Assembly: GCA_014621425.1 (NCBI GenBank) | Contig: JAANBB010000311.1 | Location: 1-49,087, forward strand | Length of the DNA: 49,087 bases | Origin: Cylindrodendrum hubeiense | Lineage: Eukaryota; Ascomycota; Sordariomycetes; Hypocreales; Nectriaceae | Direction: 5' to 3' | Shown: positions 31,805-42,692 of the stretch, piece by piece | Position numbering within the stretch: position 1 is the stretch's first letter | Layout: each line of letters starts with the position of its first letter | Position numbers and translations under genes: made by a program | The notes under the pieces: model-generated | Told to the model about the DNA's origin: nothing | The model's input: the letters and a program-made list of their open reading frames with translations, nothing else | Database searches by the model: none

Positions 31805-32918
31805 ATGTCTAAGCCTCACGTCGCGATCGCGGGTGCCGGCATCATAGGACTTTCTGTTGCTTTGATTCTATCGGAAATCGGATACAAAGTTGACATCGTT
31901 GCTCGAAATCTTCCAGGAGATGAATCGACCGAATGGGCAAGCCCATGGTGAGAAGAATCCCGATAGTGATGACCATCCTCCCTATCATTGTCTAATGAAT
32001 TCTACTATGTAGGGCTGGTGCACTTCTTGCCCCGCATCCTGATATAGGATTTCCCGAGCTTCAAAAGGCGTCGTTACGAGTGTACAAAGACTTGGCGAAA
32101 GGCGATCCTGCATCCGGTGTCAAGGTATAGTTTGTTTCTATACAGCACTGTAATTTACTGATTAAATCTGACCATTTAAGATGATTAAAATTACTGAATT
32201 TTATGACGACCGCCCCGAGGATGCAGAAATATGGTATCAGAATGAAGTGTTGAACTTTCGACGGTTAGGTCAATCTGAACTGCCACCAAATATGACCATT
32301 GGGTTCTCATATGACGGATTGGTGGCTAATCCGACCCAATTTCTGCCCTGGCTCATGCAGAAACTCAAGAATAATGGAGTGTCCTTCACCTGCAGGACAC
32401 TTGGATCGATGGAAGAGCTCGCTAAACTGACTGGCGCAAAGACTCTCGTCAATGCCTCTGGTCTTGGTGCTGAGAGACTTGCCGCAGATGAAAACGTCCT
32501 TGGCATTCGTGGGCAGACCATGTTTGTCAAGACCGACAAACTCGACGAGGCGATGATAATTCAAGGATCACAATACACCTATGTGATCCCGCGAGCATCG
32601 GATGGGGGTGTCATCCTCGGAGGGGTGACGCAGCCAGGAGACAGTCGAGTCCAGCCCGACCTAGATCTACGAACAGACATCCTCAAACGTGTCAATAGTA
32701 TGACGAATGGGGCCTTCTCTTGGGTCGATCTGAAACGCGATGTCGTCAAGGACATTGTTGGGTTCCGGCCCTCTAGAAAAGGAGGAATACGTGTGGAGAG
32801 AGAGGGGAATATTGTTCATGCCTATGGGCTTTCTGGATTGGGCTATCTTTACGCCTTTGGGATTGCAGAGAAGGTGCGTGACCTTGTGGTCAATAAACCT
32901 CCAAGCGCCAAGCTTTAA
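31805..32918 (+). CDS. D-amino-acid oxidase (FAD), peroxisomal, three exons
   Basis: Exons 31,805-31,947, 32,013-32,124 and 32,181-32,918 (introns 65 and 56 bp, GT..AG) join to 330 aa, close to the family's ~340-370. The protein starts with the FAD-binding loop V-A-I-A-G-A-G-I-I-G-L-S. The first splice rebuilds the diagnostic S-P-W-A-G-A. Further on are the active-site tyrosine in Q-Y-T-Y-V-I-P-R, the substrate-carboxylate arginine in G-F-R-P-S-R-K-G-G-I-R-V-E and the C-terminal FAD loop H-A-Y-G-L-S-G-L-G-Y, which differs from the usual G-H-G/A-G. The last residues, S-A-K-L, are a PTS1 peroxisome signal. It should deaminate D-amino acids to 2-oxo acids, or cyclic imines, with H2O2. I start at the ATG directly before the FAD strand. 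Confidence 0.92.
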
Positions 32919-33184
32919 AGATGCAGGTTTGGTTGAACGAGGTTACTTAGTTTTAATAGCAGTCATAAGAGAATGGGCGTAAATGTGTCAGAAATTGTGT
33001 TTTCATAAGATTCCTGTCTCTGTGATGAGAAAATCCGGATATCTGACCTCGGAAACTAATGACATGTATGGATAATGCATGAACCCCAAGTTTCGTATAA
33101 GCGCATTATACACCATGGTCAATTATATGGTTTTTGAGTTCAAATGAAACCCAACGTAGAATGTTCTCTTGCTATGTAGAAAAT

Positions 33185-33555
33185 CTAGGCAGTGCCAGAT
33201 GCAGAGGGAACCGGAACAGGATATCCACACTTCGTAGCAGCAGCCTCCACCGCCTCACTGTAGGTGTCCCAGATATTGTACGTCTTCGCACACGAAGGAC
33301 ACTGATCAAAGAAGATGGTGAATAGGTAGGTATCGCAGTAGGGCTCCGTATCGTAATTTTCGTCAATCCAGCCTTATTATGTGTCAGTATAGCTCATAAA
33401 TCCATCTCAAGAAACATACGACAAGCAGCCTTGCAGCGGAAATCAGCGGGGAAGGTGTATCCTCGCTCCCCAACAGTGTTCTCCTCAGCGATGGGGGCTG
33501 CGCTAGTGAGGCCAGCCAAGGAGCTGAGGGCGAGGATAGCGTTGATTAGCTGCAT
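33185..33555 (-). CDS. Small secreted six-cysteine protein
   Basis: Exons 33,555-33,420 and 33,372-33,185 with a 47-bp GT..AG intron give 107 aa. The N-terminus is a signal peptide (M-Q-L-I-N-A-I-L-A-L-S-S-L-A-G-L, cut near S-A-A-P). The mature part has six Cys, two in exon 1 (F-R-C-K-A-A-C) and four in exon 2 (P-Y-C, D-Q-C-P-S-C, T-K-C-G-Y), enough for three disulfides, and several Tyr and Trp. The tail is P-V-P-V-P-S-A-S-G-T-A. A TATA box lies on the minus strand at 33,672-33,667, ~112 bases before the ATG. It has the size and make-up of an effector-like or antimicrobial-type secreted protein, but no named family is recognised. It is tail-to-tail with the oxidase. Confidence 0.82.
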
Positions 33556-34982
33556 CTTGAATTTAGTAATGATTTTAATGTATGCAATAAGTTGGTGTTC
33601 AAGAATAACCTTGAGGTAAGAATTCAATGGTGAGCTAAAACACAAATAAGGATTCTAGCATGCTCATTTATACCCTTTAGAAACTCCGAGCATCGGCCCT
33701 ACTCAGAACACAGAAGAAACTTGCATATACGAGTGTCGGCTGATTCTCCACTCTGTTGGAACTTATGTGAGCGACTTTTAGTCTGAGGTGATGAAGGCAT
33801 GAGAGGAAGTGGGTTGAGTGGTTATCAGATGGGTAGATAAAACGGGGTACTTGATCTAATCAGATGAGAACTCTTGCATTGATTGGCTCAGGGTAGGTAA
33901 TGGCCCTATAGTGCCATGTAGACCAGAACGGTTGGTCTATCCATTCCTGGTTTAAGCGCATGCTTGTATCGTATAGCAAATATGACGGTGTACCCACCGA
34001 GCCAAATGAGTTAAAGATACATAATAGTAAAGCACCGTGGGATGTGCCACCTCTGATTAGTTAAATGTAGTAATACATTAATAATGAGGCGCCTGCGTAT
34101 GTTCCATAGCCTAAGGGGGTAGGAAACGCCGATGCCTGGTGAGGCGTCTGCACTGCATAAGGGTGCCAAAACTATCCTGAATCTCACACATGTGCTGTGA
34201 ATAAGGAGTTTGATTAGCTCTTTACGTGTATTTGGCGGGGATCTGACCAAAGTTTTACAGACCATATCTTATGTGCGACTGTACTACACAATAAATCTCG
34301 ACGTATCACCTATATGGACACATAGTCTTTTGTTAATATCTGGTAATTTCTTAGCCTGTGAAGAACCCCAGTTTGTTCTATGTAAACTTGGGTTTTCAAG
34401 GTCTGCATTGTTAGAATTGGTTGATGAGTCCTATTTTCCTCATTCCTGCTGATTCGCCTTAACAAATACGGTTCCAAAACAACATTTTGAGTGAATTTGG
34501 GAGTTTTCCCGCTTATCACCAGCGCATCCGGGAACCAATATTTGTGAAGAGATGCTTTAATATTTATTTAGGTAGCAGACGACAAGTTTCTAGGCTATGG
34601 GTTCTAAGTGGCGATGTCATGACTTATTAGCTGGTGCGTTCTGTTAGTTAGGACATACACCGAGATACATTCCGCCACACTCACAAGCACCAAATCCTCC
34701 TGACTGGTAGTACGAACCCACCTCAGTCCTAGGGGACAGGGATCCTCGTTAAGTTCAATTCAATCGTGATACGAACCCCTATCATTCCAGGTGAAACATT
34801 CTCACAGTTGACTCCGATACACGTGCACGCCTGCGGCTAACCCGATCGGGTAATGAACGCGTGGATAGGGCCCATGCCTGGGATTTTCCGTTGCATCATG
34901 GCAATGAATTATCTGGCTTCTCTCCAACCGTAGTTCCGACACAATCCGACACCATCCGACAGAAATGCCGTAGTCTCACACA
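33556..34982. other. Long intergenic region, no gene seen
   Basis: Contains the promoter of the small secreted protein on the left and of the mannosyltransferase on the right. Several short open frames on both strands lack conserved features. Confidence 0.55.
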
Positions 34983-36491
34983 ATGCGGTTAGCTCTGCGA
35001 TGGCTGGCCTTTCTTATTCCGGCGATTGTATTATTTCTCTATCTCTATCGATCAAGCGGCCCCAGTCTGTCTAGCCTAGGAGTCCAGCTCCCATCGTCCA
35101 GCACAGCAGGCGTTGAACTGCAATCCCAGTCGCAAGTTGCCACCAGTGCAACAGACGATGAACCGCATGTGCCTGAGTCGCAAGATCCAATCAGCGGATT
35201 CTGGCAGAGATGGGGTCAGATCATGCTCGATGCCCGACCCATCTCGGAGTCCCCAATGAGGGTGAGCGGTAACGCGGCGATACGTCCACCGTCAGATCTG
35301 GATAGCCCACGCAAACCATACCACAACCTTATTCGCGCCAACGATGCTGATATAGAGCGTCTGCGCCTGTCGCATGCGAAATTCGTAACTGAGCTGGAAT
35401 CATTGAAAACCAATGGCGACAACGAACTATTTCATGGCCGAGGCGCTGTCATGGTCGGTGGCGGCGAGTATTTTGGCCCTGCCGTCATTGGCATCCACAT
35501 GCTGCGACGTACGGGCAGTGAGCTGCCGGTTGAGGTCTTTGTGCCTAACGATGATGAGTATGAGAAAGAGATATGTGAGGGATACTTGCCCAAGTTGAAC
35601 GCGAAATGCGTGGTGATTTCGCAGTTTCAGGCGAAGGGTGCCCAAGATGATCCAAATGGGTTGAAGATCGAACATTACCAGCTCAAGGCCGCTGCGCTGT
35701 TGCTCTCCTCCTTCGCCGAAGTTCTGCTACTTGACAGCGACAGTATCCCTATGGTGGACCCCGGCAGGAGCATATTCGAAGCGGAACCGTATATTTCTCA
35801 CGGGCTGATCACTTGGCCCGATTTCTGGGGCGCCACCGAGTCACCTCAATTCTGGGATATCGCTGGGCTCTCCCATTTCCCAGAGAATTTGTCGCCGGCG
35901 TCCAGCGAGTCGGGCCAACTGGTTATCAACAAGGAAACACACCTCGCGTCACTTCTCTTGGCCACCTACTACAACATGTTTGGGCCAGAATATTTCTATC
36001 CTCTCTTGAGCCAGGGAGCACTGGGACAGGGCGACAAGGAGACATTTATGGCAGCCGCCGTGGCCTTGGGTGAAACGCACTACAGAGTAAAGACTCCTCC
36101 GGTGAGTCTGGGTAGACATGATGGCGAGCAGCATAAAGGGACAGCGATGGTGCAATACCTCCCTTTGGATGAGATGGCTCAGAGTCCAGAAAGCTCCGGC
36201 GGGGTGATTCGACCCGCTTTCCTTCATTCCAACACGCCCAAGATGAACGCGGGCCATCTGGTTGACGAGGGAGATCTGATCTCAGTGGATGGGAAGTCCA
36301 GATTGAGATTGCTTGGACCGAAGGAAGACCTCGAGAAACTCTTTGGGTTTGATGTTGAGGATACCCTCTGGGATTTGCTGGTCCAGACTGGTTGCGAACT
36401 TGCCGATAGTATTCGCGAATGGAAAGATAGAGAAAAGCTTTGCGATAGGCTAACGGAACATCATCAGTTAGTGTTTGATGAAGCCCCATGA
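34983..36491 (+). CDS. Mnn2-like alpha-1,2-mannosyltransferase (GT71), Golgi
   Basis: A single-exon, 502-aa type II membrane protein. A signal anchor (W-L-A-F-L-I-P-A-I-V-L-F-L-Y-L-Y) is preceded by Arg residues, followed by a Ser/Gln-rich stem to ~residue 100. The catalytic part carries the GT71 landmarks: G-R-G-A-V-M-V-G-G-G-E-Y (~150), the metal-binding DxD as L-L-L-D-S-D-S-I-P (D251/D253), W-P-D-F-W, S-S-E-S-G-Q-L-V-I-N and G-Q-G-D-K-E-T-F. Relatives add alpha-1,2-mannose branches to the outer chains of cell-wall mannoproteins in the Golgi. The C-terminal H-S-N-T-P-K-M-N region is also typical. The start is supported by the anchor and by the cacaATG context. Confidence 0.9.
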   Translation: MRLALRWLAFLIPAIVLFLYLYRSSGPSLSSLGVQLPSSSTAGVELQSQSQVATSATDDEPHVPESQDPISGFWQRWGQIMLDARPISESPMRVSGNAAIRPPSDLDSPRKPYHNLIRANDADIERLRLSHAKFVTELESLKTNGDNELFHGRGAVMVGGGEYFGPAVIGIHMLRRTGSELPVEVFVPNDDEYEKEICEGYLPKLNAKCVVISQFQAKGAQDDPNGLKIEHYQLKAAALLLSSFAEVLLLDSDSIPMVDPGRSIFEAEPYISHGLITWPDFWGATESPQFWDIAGLSHFPENLSPASSESGQLVINKETHLASLLLATYYNMFGPEYFYPLLSQGALGQGDKETFMAAAVALGETHYRVKTPPVSLGRHDGEQHKGTAMVQYLPLDEMAQSPESSGGVIRPAFLHSNTPKMNAGHLVDEGDLISVDGKSRLRLLGPKEDLEKLFGFDVEDTLWDLLVQTGCELADSIREWKDREKLCDRLTEHHQLVFDEAP

Positions 36492-37887
36492 TAGATAAAG
36501 ACGACAGCTATATCCATCGTTGATTATGATTCTTCAAGTTCAATATTTATAAAACCTTCACACTATACCAACCATTGAATAAACCTTTTAGGTATATTTC
36601 TTCAATGGATCCGACGTATGTATCTGTCCCGTTGTTAGCAAGAGCCTGGTGATCCTGGAACGAGCCTCACTGGTTCGAAATTGCGCGGTCCTTCCTTGAA
36701 GCTAGTATGGCAAGGAATCAAGGTTGGGTTTATGAGCAAGGGCATTCAGTCAGCGGCAATAATCACGATCTTCGATCTAATTTACACGTTTAATCGACAT
36801 CGGGGACGTGGGGAATCAAGTCGCTTGAAGATATCCCACATCCGTGCCAGGATGAAGTCAAAGAGTAAAGCTTGAGCAACTCCAGCCGACTGCAGAGGAC
36901 AATCAGTCCCGCTCACTTATCGTCGGCTAAGGACTAAGGTTAGAATTGACAAATGACAATCCAGATATATTCGAGAATATCCTTGCCTTCCCATATCTTC
37001 CAAACACTTATTAGTAGGTCAGAGATTGGGCTATAAAGACGAATCTCGCGCTCTATCACTGGACGTGCTACTCCTGGGACGCCTCAATGGCTCAGTAACA
37101 ACAAGCCCTGAGCCAGCCAGTAACCCGTTCTTTGATCCGCCGGCCAAGAGCCTTTGTCGGTTACACTTTTCGATTAGAGGTTTAGTTCATGGGTTGCACT
37201 CAATGAAAAGAGCCACGGGCGTTCTTTCAGAAGCGAACATGTCTCTCAGTGTGTTCTAATACAGATATTAAGATATATCGATGTCATCGATTGCAAAATA
37301 AAGGTCATGGATTGTTGGCGTACCACAGAGTTGGCGTGGGAGTGACAACGCGATACCTATGGCCAGATGACAGGACATCAATTATCATCAAGCAGGCTAA
37401 TGGGCATTATTAATAGTGGAGGCTGGGAAATCATACGAATATAAGTTAAACAATTATGTCTTTAGTATTACTTGTAGCATTAAGTATTTTATAATTACTA
37501 TTTGGGGGTTTTCCTCGCTCAATATCATGGGAATGCCCTCTCAGGTATAATCTCGGTAATACGGCTCATCTCTCCAAATTTATTGACACTTATTGCCTCC
37601 ATCAACTCAAAGTGTTTGTCGAATCGGTGCCCAAAGGAGAAACAGCCACAATAGAGAGGAATAACTAATACATTTTGCTTTGCATAGTATAACTCAAGTA
37701 TACTATTTCTACTGTAACATAATTTCCGACTCTCATAGGTTTAATCATGACCAGAAACTCATCCAAGTTCTCGTCGCTGCGAGTTCTTGTGGATTTTGGT
37801 TTGCCTTGGAGCCTCATAGCCTGTTGTCCGCTATTCTGTCACTCGGCACGTCTCAGCGACCAGGCTTCCCTATACCCCATTCCTCGT
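36492..37887. other. Intergenic, no gene seen
   Basis: 3' regions of two convergent genes. It is moderately AT-rich around 37,440-37,500. Open frames at 36.7 and 37.0 kb are short and without features. Confidence 0.55.
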
Positions 37888-38585
37888 TTATTTCATCTCA
37901 GATTGCGCCGAAAACGAAGAATCGTCCCTCCGGGATTGGTCTTGTGGTCTGTGTCGAGGGAGGGAGGTTCCGCGGGGGACGCCGTAGTTCTTGAAGTAGC
38001 GGAAGTTGTGCCACGATGCGACAGCGGTCCAGAAGGCAGCGGCACTGTAACCAAAAAAAATTGTCAGTTTTCCCAGGGCCAAATTGGGGTGGGGGAGAGA
38101 AAGCATACGTGAGGAGAAAGCCGACTAGGGCGACAAGCCAGATCAAGGCACAGTTGGCGCCCTGGCAAAACGTGCTGATCCCCATAAAGGCGAGGATGAT
38201 GACGACGAACCAGAAGAGGATCTCCATTGTGTTGAGGATGGCATATGCTTTTAGACTTCCCCACTTCTTGAATCTCGAGGAGTGCTCAGTCACGAGCTGG
38301 TACGTTAGAATAACGATAGTTTTGACACTCTGTTGGAATCCAGTGTCAGTTTTTCCAGTGCGGACTCGAGAGGCTCAAGTGCCTCAGGATGTAGTGTCGG
38401 GTTCGTACCATGGTGATGGCGATCGTGTCAGATCTGCTTGTGGGCATGCCGCTCGGCTTGGTAGCAACTCGGCCACCAGAAAGGGCGATAATAAGGATGA
38501 CTAGAACGATTTGTCCAATGTGCACTTTTGTCTTGTAGTGCGCATCGAACCAGTGACTGTTAAAAAAGCTCTTTATCCGGTCCAT
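37888..38585 (-). CDS. Four-helix membrane protein, MARVEL-like, three exons
   Basis: Exons 38,585-38,409, 38,329-38,109 and 38,044-37,888 (introns 79 and 64 bp, GT..AG) give 184 aa. The predicted helices are V-H-I-G-Q-I-V-L-V-I-L-I-I-A-L (~20-35), a weaker one around T-I-A-I-T-M-S-V-K-T-I-V-I-L, then A-I-L-N-T-M-E-I-L-F-W-F-V-V-I-I-L-A-F, and A-L-I-W-L-V-A-L-V-G-F-L-L-T-A-A-A-F-W, the last rebuilt by the second splice. A cytosolic tail rich in Arg, Ser and Gln follows. The layout matches the fungal four-helix proteins annotated as MARVEL-domain, which work in membrane organisation; a specific role cannot be given. All three frames agree only with these splice sites. Confidence 0.8.
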
Positions 38586-39653
38586 CTTGATGTCTCGTTC
38601 TTGCGTTGCGTTCAGGAAAATCCAGAAGTGGCGGGGGATTTCAGAGGAAAAGGTCGTTGTGGTGGTAATTCATGTATCGAGGGCGCAGCAGGGAGAGAAA
38701 TCGTCTTGGTTTTTGCCGCCTTTGGGGAGTAGAATGGTTGGAGTCAAGAATCTTGTCGGTCCAGGCCAGGTTACTTATGGAGATTATATGAACCACTTCT
38801 CGTATTAGAGTAGATCCGCTAGGTGGTCCAGATACACGGAACATTATATATAGCATTAAGTTACGCGTTTCCCTTCTTCTTGCTCGCCCAGTCGTAAACA
38901 TCTGTCTCGTTGTTGGGGGGGGCACTGCTCCTATACGCGTATGTATACGCCGTATTTCTTGAACGTATTGACAGTGGCCCACCTTGCTCCACATTGCTCG
39001 TTTGAGCGAGGCCCAAACAAGCCTCTATGGCATGGACCCTCTACGGAACTCGGACAAAACTATGCATAATGCATCGTATCATTCCAGGGGCAGCTATTAT
39101 TAAGGCGTCTAATCTAGAGGTTTAGCATCAAACTATTCTTATCTTGGTGGTGGCCAACGCAGAGTGACGTGTGGACTGCTCGTACGGGACCTGCAAACAC
39201 AGGGATCTGTTGAAACACAACAGCACTTGGCGATCCCGCCATATAATGGAAGCAAGGACCTTCAAAGCCCTATGACCGTCCCTTGACAACTGAGTACAGC
39301 AAAGTGACCCGAAATGATGTAATTCCAGGCTGAACATTCATCAATGTGCAGGGTAAGACTGCGCCACGCGACACCATTCAGGGGACGCCGCAGGGTTCTG
39401 CCCCACTGCAGCCTCTCGCCAGGCCACGCTGTGGCGCGCACCCCGCGCTGAGCTCTAGTGGAACGTCAGGCATCTCTTTCAGCCTCGTCCAACCTCGCCT
39501 CGCTCTCCGCCAATCCCATCCGTCGAAACCTCAACCTCCCCATCAACACCACCGCGACACAGCCCCGAGCACGCCTCTGCTTCGACCATCCCGAGCACGG
39601 CCCCGGCCACCGACATCAACTCCTTCATCCTCGACTCTCCACCCGCCCGCGCC
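38586..39653. other. Divergent intergenic region
   Basis: Lies between the membrane protein (minus) and TAF6 (plus). The right third (from ~39,350) is GC-rich and pyrimidine-biased on the plus strand, as expected of a 5' leader (ccgcgccATGG). An open frame across 39,346-39,759 is Pro/Ser-rich and looks non-coding. Confidence 0.55.
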
Positions 39654-41098
39654 ATGGCGGCCGAAACGCCCAAGCTGCTCTGGAACCCAGACAATGTCAA
39701 AGACGTTGCCGAGTCGGTCGGCATCGGGTCCCTCAACGACGAGGCCCTCAAGTCCCTGACCCAGGACGTCGAATACCGCATCGGCCAGGTTATCGTCGAG
39801 TCTCTGCGCTTCATGCGCGCCTCGCGCCGCACCACCCTGACCGTCAACGACATCTCTCTCGCCCTCAAGGCCCTCGATGTTGAGCCGCTATACGGGTACG
39901 ATTCAACCCGACCCTTGCGCTATGGGGAGGCCAGCCTCGGACCCGGCCAACCACTCTTCTATATTGAAGATGAGGAAGTCGACTTCGAAAAGCTCATTAA
40001 TGCGCCGCTGCCCAAGGTCCCGCGCGACATGAGCTTCACCGGTACGTTCCCCCCACGCTGTCCTCGCGTGTTTCCTTGCGCTAACATGCTTCTCCAGCAC
40101 ATTGGCTCGCCATTGAAGGTGTCCAACCCTCGATCCCCCAGAACCCAACCACATCCGAATCGCGATCGCAAGAGCTCCTGCCCAAGGGCCCCGGTGCCAA
40201 CCCTGCCTTGTCCGCCTTGGCCGGCAACGACAATGTCACCATGAAGCCCTCTGTTAAGCACATTGTTAGCAAGGAGCTCATCCTCTATTTCGACAAGATC
40301 CAGGCCGCCATCCTCGACGACAACCCAGACGAGGAGGTCGTCCGGCTGCGCCAGGCTGCTCTTGGCTCGGTCAGAGATGACCCCGGCCTGCATCAGCTCA
40401 TCCCCTACTTCATCAACTTTATCATGGATCGGGTGACGCATCACCTTGACGACACCTTCACTCTCAAGCAAATGATGGAATTGACCAACGCCCTGATTGA
40501 GAACAAGAGCCTCTTCCTCGATCCCTATGCCAGCCCGCTCTCTGCGCCTGCTCTCACCTGCCTCATGGCCCGAAAACTTGGTACCGACGAGGGAATGGAC
40601 ACCATTCGGGAGCAGTATGACCTCAGGCAGCTTGCTGCTTCCCTGGTGGGACGTATTGCCCGAAAGTACTCGGCTTCCAACACGCTCCTCCGACCGAAGC
40701 TTACGCGGACGTGCCTCAAGTACTTCCTCGATCCCACCAAGCCCCCCGCTGTCCTCTACGGTGCTATCCACGGTCTTCTTGAGGCTGGTGGCCCCGAAGC
40801 CATTCGCGTCCTCGTCTTGCGGAACCTCAAGAGCTTTGATTCGGCAATCCTCCAACCCCTTAAGGAGAAATCCGAAGGGACCATGGACTACGAGATGTTG
40901 GTGCAAGGTATCGTCCAGGCGGTGGCGTCTCTCTCGCAACACGGCGAGCCAGGTGTCAACGGCATCAATGGCACCGCGGCGGATACGGAAGAATCGGACC
41001 TCAAAGAGTTCATTGGTCCCATTGTTGGACAGATGATTGCCTCGTCAGGCAACCGAAGGCTAATTAGGACGATCTTGGATGCTCGATTTCTGGAGTAG
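39654..41098 (+). CDS. taf6: TFIID/SAGA subunit TAF6
   Basis: Exons 39,654-40,041 and 40,098-41,098 (56-bp intron, GTACGT..CAG with gctaac branch) give 462 aa. Residues ~8-75 form the TAF6 histone fold ([10 protein letters not shown], then [17 protein letters not shown], ending [10 protein letters not shown]). A short linker with Y-I-E-D-E-E-V-D-F follows, and the splice rebuilds the family signature [18 protein letters not shown]. The C-terminal HEAT-repeat domain (~190-400) includes L-I-P-Y-F-I-N-F-I and [19 protein letters not shown]6 pairs with TAF9 within TFIID, and in fungi also in SAGA. Length is normal and nothing is missing. Confidence 0.95.
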
Positions 41099-41968
41099 GC
41101 GATTGGTAAATGGCAAGACCAAGGCGAATGGCGTTTGGGCAGCGGCTTCATCAAAAAGGCTGAGGTTAAAACTGAGCTTACGTAGTTTTACAAATGATAA
41201 ATTGTTTGCATAATCTTAGGAATGCCTCTTGGCGTCAGATACTTCTGCACAAGCTCTTTTCACACGTCAACTGAGCATTGAGAAACAGCATCTACCGCGG
41301 CGACCTTGTCCTACCAATTGGTAGCGATTTACAGGCCAAAGAAGCTTTTACTGTAGGCGGTATGTCTCGAAGAGCTGAACCAATCGAAGCTCCCAGTGAA
41401 TAGACATAGTGAGCTCCTCTGGGATGGAGATGTCGACAAGTTGAGCTTCTTACAGAATGAAAGGGAACCGAGGTAGTACGGGTTTCATACCCGCAGATGT
41501 CGGTTTTCTCGAATTGAGTCGAGTCATCGAAACACTCTCAAGGAACACTGTGGTTCATTTGTAGATTTATTAGTGTTGCGATAATGTGCTGCTATCAGTA
41601 CCTCCAGCAGTTGTATTTCCTGGTGCAATAACTCTCATCAAGACTCCCGAGAGATACTTGGACCGGGAAAGACCTGACCCGACCCGGTCCGCAATCTGAG
41701 TTCCAGCACGTGACGGGCGCCGGACTTCCTACCGCTTTACGTGGGGACCCGCCCGGCATTTGAAAACCCGTCGACGTGATTCGCCAGCCGGAACCGAGTT
41801 GTTGCCGAGGCCCTCCGATGCACGAGAGCACCGGAAACCATCATCGACTTTGGCGAACTCATCTTGCGCTTGTGATCCCCGACGACCCCAACGACGGACG
41901 ACGACGACTTCGCCGCTGAACGACAAAGTGGACTTCGCCGCTCCCGATTCAATTCACCGACCGCCACG
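41099..41968. other. Intergenic between TAF6 and SdhC
   Basis: TAF6 3' region, then a GC-rich 5' leader of the sdhC gene (from ~41,700). No gene is seen. Confidence 0.55.
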
Positions 41969-42692
41969 ATGATCGCTCAACGAGTTGGCGTCGCCGCCCT
42001 TCGCCGAGGTGCGCACTGCCCAACCCGCATCCCTCCGTCATGCCGAATAACCTCACTGACTTGACTCTCTCGATGCAGGCGCGGCCCAGCCCTTCTTCGC
42101 CCAGACCCTCCCCCGGGCTGCTCTGGCTGCTAGCATGTCGACGACTCCCACCCGGTAAGCCCAATTGCCCTCTCGCGGCGCCACCAATGCGTCTTCTCCC
42201 TCCCCGATCGCGCCCGCTGACTCGCCCTGTGCGTGCTCTCTAGACCCGCCGCTCTCACCAACAAGCTCAGCCTCACCGAGGGCGAGCAGGTCCTGGTCAA
42301 CCAGCGCCTGCCGACGCCCCATCTCCCCCCATCTGGGCATCTACAAGATGGAGCAGACCTGGTTCGGCGCGTCCGCCTGGACCCGTATCACCGGCTGCGT
42401 CCTCTCCGGCACCATGTACACCTACATGGCCGCGTACGTCGTCGCCCCTCTGGTCGGCCTGCACATCGAGAGCGCCAGCGTGGCCGCCGCCTTCGGCAGC
42501 CTGCCCTTCGCCATCAAGGGCGGCCTCAAGTTCGCCCTCGGCTTCCCCTTCGCCTTCCACTTCTTCGTCGGCCTGAAGCATCTCGTCTACGACATGGGCA
42601 AGGGTTTCGCCAAGGACACCATCATCAAGTCCGAAAAGATCCTCTGGGGTGTCAGCATTGTCGGTGGATTGGTTCTTGCTTTCTTTGTGTAA
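41969..42692 (+). CDS. sdhC: Succinate dehydrogenase cytochrome b subunit (SdhC), apparent frameshift
   Basis: Exons 41,969-42,008, 42,079-42,154 and 42,244-42,692 encode a mitochondrial membrane anchor of complex II. The presequence is M-I-A-Q-R-V-G-V-A-A-L-R-R-G. The family core S-P-H-L-G-I-Y-K, three membrane helices, and F-H-F-F-V-G-L-K-H-L-V-Y-D with a histidine in the heme-ligand position are all present. After L-T-E-G-E-Q-V-L-V-N-Q-R-L the frame must slip by one base (near 42,308-42,316) to enter R-R-P-I-S-P-H-L; as written, one base is in excess, and with it removed the length would be 187 aa. A sequencing or assembly error is the simplest reason. A 3' splice site at aag (42,263-42,265) instead of 42,243 would also restore frame (180 aa) but would lose the conserved Q-R-L. 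The usual histidine/asparagine before R-I-T-G is Thr here, so this may be a divergent paralogue. Confidence 0.82.

Noticed and set aside
27530..33555. A secondary-metabolite gene cluster around the oxidase and OCD-family genes
   Set aside because: No polyketide synthase, non-ribosomal peptide synthetase, terpene cyclase or P450 is present within the window; the Zn2Cys6 gene is 12 kb away among housekeeping genes.
39346..39883. Long Pro-rich frames over the TAF6 leader and first exon
   Set aside because: They are out of frame with a clearly recognised TAF6 histone fold and have low-complexity translations.
39959..40942. 327-codon minus-strand frame antisense to TAF6
   Set aside because: It is the mirror of a strongly coding TAF6 exon and shows no features of its own.
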